Of a DNA stretch of 64,000 nt, positions 61,991 to 64,000 are shown in pieces. A program made the position numbers and the translations under genes. The notes below the pieces were generated by a model that saw nothing but the letters and a program-made list of their open reading frames with translations, had not been told where the DNA came from and did no database searches. Every line of letters starts with the position of its first letter. The first letter of the stretch is position 1. This DNA comes from Styela clava. Taxonomy: Eukaryota; Chordata; Ascidiacea; Stolidobranchia; Styelidae. Location: positions 17,518,001-17,582,000 of the forward strand of contig NC_135250.1 of the NCBI RefSeq assembly GCF_964204865.1, given 5' to 3'.

Positions 61991-62397
61991 ATCTTATGTT
62001 TTTTGAATTTTCGATAGCAGAAAACAAAAGTTTATACAAGTGGGTTGTTGTCTCAATTTTTCTATATTTCTCCTTGCTAAAAGAGCTTTTCTAATTCTTG
62101 TTATAACATTATTAACAATTTGACAAGCATTTATAAAAATAACTGCATCACATTACAACCAAATCCGGTCTTAATACTTACTGAATAGAGCGCGAAGAGC
62201 ACTAAACAGCGCAGAAGAGAGGGAAACATATTTTTTTCATTATTTATCTGCGTCCACGAACTTTCAAACAATTTGATGGAAAACAGTATACAGTAGTAGA
62301 TAATGATTACGAGTTTATATCAGTAATTTTCAACATCTTCAAATAACCTAACATGACGCAATATGAGCCCACCAATAAGCAAAACCAAAGTAATTTT

Positions 62398-62470
62398 GGT
62401 GGTCCAGAAGTAGACTATGAGCACCAAGATGGCGCAAAACCTGAACACAGTATGTGTACCAGGTTAGGGT
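62398..62470. mobile_element. Truncated MITE copy 6
   Basis: Starts ggtggtccagaagta, continues caccaagatggcgcaaaacc and tatgtgtaccaggttaggg as in the other copies, but the right terminal repeat is absent. It lies within the spacer of the 61.5/63.5-kb inverted duplication. Confidence 0.7.
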
Positions 62471-63189
62471 GCATCATGTTGGGTTATTACTAATCGATTT
62501 TAATCGGTACGTATGTTGATAGGTATTCGTCTGTCTGTTTGTCTGTTAGATGCACGCGATATCTCACGAAAGCAAGATTGAATCTGCTCTAGATTTTGCA
62601 TGTGCATTCATCATATGTCGTACCAGAAGCCTATTGATTTTGGATGAATTATGTCGTATAATTAGCGAGTTATTATTTAATTAGTGATGGCACACAAGGT
62701 GAGACTATGGAGTAAGAGCGCTGTTTTGGGAATCTCCTAACTTTCGATCGATCCGTAAGTCTTCGGTCGCTAATAAATAATGAAAAAAAAAAAAGTTTCT
62801 CTCTTCTGCGCTGTGTCGCGCTCTTTCCCTCTCTTCTGCGCTCCATTCAGTAAGTGGTAAGATCCCAACCAAATCTTATATTTTGCAGTACGCAGAAGAA
62901 GTATGACAGCAATATGTTCAATTATTGATAAATGTGAAAAACACTGATTATTTAGGTCTAGTTGAATACACATTTTATGAATATTTTCCAACTTCAGAAC
63001 TTGGGTTTTTTTAATACAGAAAAAAAACGTTGTTAATCATACACATTTTGTGCAAAAGCACACTTCCAGAATAAGTGAGATATAAATTCTGGCTCTTGAG
63101 AACAAAGCACACATAAATCATTTCCAGAAATGTCTGACTGTCTGATCCTTGGCTTAACTTTTACAGAAAGAATGTTCCACATTAGTTTA

Positions 63190-63560
63190 AAATTAAATAT
63201 TCAGCACACTATCCAAATTCCAAGAATTTCCCTCCATTTGGCTCAATAAAACAAACACTCTACCGGTATGTGTCTCACAAACGACCACTGTGAGGCTAGC
63301 AGCATTTTCAGCCAGAATATTTTTACACATTGAACATAGTTTCCACGCGCATATCATTTTTTACCACTCAATGATGACGTTATAGATTGCGCTTTTTTGT
63401 AGTACCGTACTTTGCGCAACTTCATTATACTGTATTATTACCGATATTGAGGGACAACAATGTCCAGACATCTGCCAAAGGAAGGGCGTCTGATCATCTG
63501 TAAAATGGGTTTCTCTGAAACGGGACAATGTCACCCAATTTGTATAGTGTGCCGTACCGG
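63190..63560 (-). repeat. Right arm of the inverted duplication
   Basis: Reverse complement of 61500-61990: aaataaacaaacac-type block B' at 63195-63290, atgatgacgttatagattg at about 63371-63389, and atctgtaaaatgggtttctc at about 63497-63516. Spacing between blocks is ~60-70 bp shorter than in the left arm. Confidence 0.85.
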
Positions 63561-63561
63561 T

Positions 63562-63645
63562 CTACAGGGGTGGTGATTCCTCTACAGCCCATGGGCCGGG
63601 GCCACGGCCCATCTAATTGTTCCACATGGGCCGTGGCCCATCAAG
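63562..63645. repeat. GC-rich double palindrome at a hAT-like end
   Basis: caggggtggtgattcc at 63565 resembles a hAT terminus. It is followed by catgggccggggccacggcc and atgggccgtggcccat, which form a strong hairpin around a 13-base loop. The other terminus was not found in the window. Confidence 0.5.
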
Positions 63646-64000
63646 CTATGGCCGCAGAAAAGTTCAATTATCTTACCAAAATTCTCAATATTCACAAAAT
63701 TGTAAATATTCGAACCAAAAAAAATCGTGGGATACCACCAATTTTTTTTCTTACGATAAGCCTTCATATAAATATAAAGCAAAATACCAGGCTACAGATA
63801 AGGATACTCCTGTAGTCAACAAAGTTACCCTAACAGACATCTCTCTCGTTTTTGGAACAATGAAATAGGGTTGCCATAAAACGATTTAACATTGTGTCAA
63901 GTCAAATATTTTGTACTCCCCAATAAATGTCCACAGTTTTGAATAAGATATTTAAAAAGAACATATAGTGAAGTGATCTCTGATAAAGTTTTCTATAAAT
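63646..64000. other. AT-rich window end, nothing recognised
   Basis: Short overlapping frames with no family motif. It may be the interior of the hAT-like element that starts near 63565. Confidence 0.4.

Overview
The window is nuclear DNA of an AT-rich, intron-bearing animal. It holds a single myogenic bHLH gene (MRF) of chordate/deuterostome type, clear homologues of vertebrate SLC12A8 and GPR155, short introns with GT/AG borders, and many small non-autonomous DNA transposons and a tRNA-derived SINE. An ascidian tunicate fits best, but this is inference: no species-diagnostic sequence was identified.

Layout. 1-3335: AT-rich 3' flank without a gene, with a GC-rich repeat near 370-600. 3336-15981 (minus): SLC12A8-like cation-chloride cotransporter family gene, 17 coding exons that keep one reading frame to 765 codons; its introns hold three or more hAT-type elements, several copies of a palindromic MITE with 8-bp target duplications, and SINE copies. 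16000-24971: gene-free, with an inverted pair of ~360-bp repeat blocks, a ~185-bp satellite array, hAT remnants and an 18-bp minisatellite. 24972-30157 (minus): secreted, probably GPI-anchored type-B carboxylesterase, 11 exons, 682 codons. 30158-39797: mostly gene-free, with two unassigned possible exons, a 1.5-kb hAT-like element and a decayed LINE ORF1 with RRM, zinc-knuckle and SGNH-esterase motifs. 39798-40568 (plus): intronless short-chain dehydrogenase. 45243-47174 (minus): MRF, two exons, 619 codons. 47175-58265: intergenic, with a split tandem duplication carrying a hAT insertion, a 52-bp tandem array and a 1.57-kb foldback element. 58266-61139 (minus): GPR155/LYCHOS-like gene in a single 957-codon exon. 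61470-63560: a ~450-bp inverted duplication.

The five main genes do not form an obvious pathway: a membrane cotransporter, a surface esterase, a soluble oxidoreductase, a muscle-determination transcription factor and a lysosomal cholesterol-sensor homologue. The most unusual structures are the foldback element with an 85-codon ORF in its loop, the inverted duplication upstream of GPR155, a hAT insertion whose empty site survives 300 bp away, and the intronless state of GPR155 and the SDR beside intron-rich genes. Exon borders were worked out by hand from splice motifs, frame continuity and remembered family alignments; no database search was run.
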